Notes under the pieces: generated by a model
The model's database searches: none
Seen by the model: only the letters and a program-made list of their open reading frames with translations
Told to the model about the DNA's origin: nothing
Translations under genes and position numbers: made by a program
From: Euperipatoides rowelli
Taxonomy: Eukaryota > Onychophora > Udeonychophora > Euonychophora > Peripatopsidae
DNA: 10,155 bases
Strand: one strand, 5' to 3'
Assembly (NCBI GenBank): GCA_003024985.2
Contig: PXIH01S0000201.1
Part shown: in pieces, positions 8,738 to 10,155 of the stretch
How positions within the stretch are numbered: position 1 is the first letter of the stretch
Layout: each line of letters opens with the position of its first letter

Positions 8738-9214
8738 GTAATTACAATTATTAATTAGTCTTTACCTTTCATTAGGCTAGATGAAGATGGAGTCATCAAA
8801 TGTTTATAATGAGACTAGCAAAAGAAGCATCCCAGTGGCTATAAACAAATGTGTTTTTAAAATGTGCCTCTGGCTGTTTCTGGAGTAATTTAAGCTCTGG
8901 TATTTGCTATACAATTGGAAAACAAACTTTGGTTCTCCTTTTAATCTAAGTTTTTTAAATTATATCCCTAGGGCGGGGAAGGTTATACGGAGCACAAAAT
9001 AGTATGATATCAAGGCTTTCAAGTAAATCAAACATCATTGCACCTAGGATGAGTGGTTGAGGCGGAGTAGCAAACCATGCCAATATGCAGACATTTCTAT
9101 TTTTTATTAGATAGGTATTTATACACCGGTATATAGCCAATTAAAAAATCTTCTAATTTCATATTTACAGTAGATTCTAAATGATAGCCCAACATAGTTT
9201 TTTTTTTATATACA

Positions 9215-9226
9215 AGTAGGCCTACT
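9215..9226. repeat. AGTAGGCCTACT palindrome
   Basis: 12-bp perfect palindrome centred on AGGCCT. A related ATAGGCCTAT palindrome is at 3191-3200. Such AGGCCT-centred words are, to my recollection, common in echinoderm non-coding DNA. Confidence 0.6.
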
Positions 9227-9609
9227 ATTCATTTTATATACAGTGTTAGAAGAAGAATATTATAGATTTGTTACCAATGATAAATATATCCCAAATGTGG
9301 CCAAAAAATTCAGAAGCAATAGATAAACCTGTCATAACTTTTATGAAATTTGTTTGTTTATTTGTGCAAATATTTGCTGACTTCATCTTCATGAAAATGT
9401 TGCACATGTTTTAAATTTTTTTACCAAACTTGGATATTTTTGAAGGAACCATAAGCTAACAGGTTTATAATTAAGATGTTTAATGTTGAACATACAAGCA
9501 TAAAATAAAAACATAACATTTCTATTTCTGAAGTTAAACATGGTTTAATAAGTGTCCTTGGAATGAGTTTCCTCACATATAAGATGAATATTTTCACTTA
9601 ACCATTTTA

Positions 9610-9633
9610 TTCAATTCAATTCATTACTTTATT
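9610..9633 (-). terminator. Retrotransposon polyadenylation-like signal and GAATT tail
   Basis: AATAAA on the minus strand at 9628-9633 is followed by two to three GAATT units. This tail is what the element's own reverse transcriptase is expected to recognise. It belongs to the mobile element and not to the host gene. Confidence 0.55.
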
Positions 9634-10012
9634 GTTAAGAATGTAAAACTCTTGTACAAATGATGTATAAGAATACAATGCATAAATCCAGTTATACATA
9701 AAGGAAAAAATACTCCAGATGTAGTGAAAAATAAAATTATAAACTATAAAACAACAGATAAAACTTTATGCAAAGTAAATCAATTATAATTAAGAATATC
9801 TATAAATCAGTAAATATCAATAAAAAAAAGTTATACAGAATTTACAATTTCAACTAACAATCTAAATGGCTTTTTCCAGTCAAGATTGAAATATAGAATA
9901 TCCAAAACCCAGATACATTATACAAAAAAAAAAGAAAAATTTTAGATAATATACAATTTTTCAACGATGAAAGATAATTAAAAAAAAAAAACACAAACAC
10001 AATGATTGCTAT

Positions 10013-10155
10013 TTATTGGTAGTTCATCGGATCAATTTCTAACAATACAAAACCTCTTATACACCTTTTGAAATAACTCAATGAGTGTATAAAAAAATTT
10101 CTGTCCAACAAATTCCAAACCTTGACATTTCTAATAAAAATAGAATTCTTTATTC
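10013..10155 (-). pseudogene. LINE ORF2 C-terminal fragment
   Basis: 46 open codons from the window edge to TAA. The fragment contains IRNVKVWNLL followed by HSLSYFKRCIRGF. This fits the conserved tail of LINE reverse-transcriptase proteins, where an R-x-x-K-x-W-N-x-L-P strand is followed about ten residues later by S-L-x-x-F-K-x-x-[IL]. The usual Pro after WNxL is Asp here, a sign of decay or divergence. I recognise the family pattern but cannot name the element. Upstream catalytic parts (the YxDD region) would lie outside the window, so whether the whole ORF is intact is unknown. Confidence 0.58.

Larger units (their letters stand above)
8738..10155 (+). other. Start of next CEP83 intron (continues past window)
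   Basis: The phase-0 intron begins with GTAATT. From 8738 to about 9607 I see only AT-rich DNA, one moderately GC-richer patch (about 8965-9080) of unknown origin, and a 12-bp AGTAGGCCTACT palindrome at 9215-9226. The distal part, from about 9608, is a retrotransposon 3' end on the opposite strand. No acceptor followed by CEP83-like coding sequence is visible. Confidence 0.75.
9608..10155 (-). mobile_element. 3' end of a non-LTR retrotransposon (CR1/L2-like), truncated by the window
   Basis: On the minus strand the sequence runs from a C-terminal ORF remnant (stop at 10013-10015) through an AT-rich 3' UTR of about 400 bases to AATAAA (9628-9633 on +). It ends in AATGAATTGAATTGAAT, a short GAATT-type repeat (about 9610-9625). 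A polyadenylation-like signal next to a short tandem-repeat tail is the usual 3' end of CR1/L2/Jockey-group LINEs in marine invertebrates. The 5' part lies beyond 10155. The element is antisense to CEP83 within its intron. The exact clade is not determined. Confidence 0.62.

Noticed and set aside
8955-9140. 61-codon minus-strand open frame in the GC-richer patch of the second intron
   Set aside because: No recognisable family and no regular protein features. The patch may be an old repeat, but I could not show it.

Overview
This is eukaryotic nuclear DNA, almost all of it intronic. It is very AT-rich, with no bacterial-style gene packing, no long reading frame, many homopolymer runs and several transposon remnants. 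The one host gene is on the + strand and is seen as two spliced exons (35-183 and 8587-8737) separated by an intron of about 8.4 kb. Joined across that phase-2 intron they encode exactly 100 residues that I recognise as the N-terminal coiled-coil start of CEP83 (CCDC41), a distal-appendage protein of the mother centriole needed to dock the centriole and build a cilium. The invertebrate-like N-terminus, the dispersed AGGCCT-centred palindromes, the many TACAGTAT-type octamers and the LINE/MITE content suggest a marine invertebrate. An echinoderm or related deuterostome is my best guess; this is an inference and not proven.

Layout. 1-34: end of an upstream intron or 5' UTR. 35-183: first coding exon. 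184-8586: large intron. The intron holds a short inverted repeat (414-472), a GC-rich repeat-like patch (about 835-1080), a TGAATGA-rich palindrome cluster (about 1769-1876), a decayed minus-strand DDE transposase of the Tc1/mariner-IS630 group (about 3780-4200), a perfect 13-bp hairpin (5519-5549), a microsatellite (5579-5614), and a 267-bp MITE (6531-6797) with 22 bp of perfect terminal inverted repeat, flanked by a 10-bp direct repeat. 8587-8737: second exon. 8738 to the end: start of the next intron, closed by the 3' end of a minus-strand non-LTR retrotransposon (about 9608-10155) with a degraded C-terminal ORF, a polyadenylation-like signal and a GAATT-type tail.

No CRISPR array, operon, rRNA or credible tRNA is present. 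I do not see an undescribed multi-gene system. The most useful results are the spliced CEP83 start, which single-frame ORF calling misses entirely, and three independent transposon remnants. All short open frames over 60 codons appear to be chance or shadow frames.
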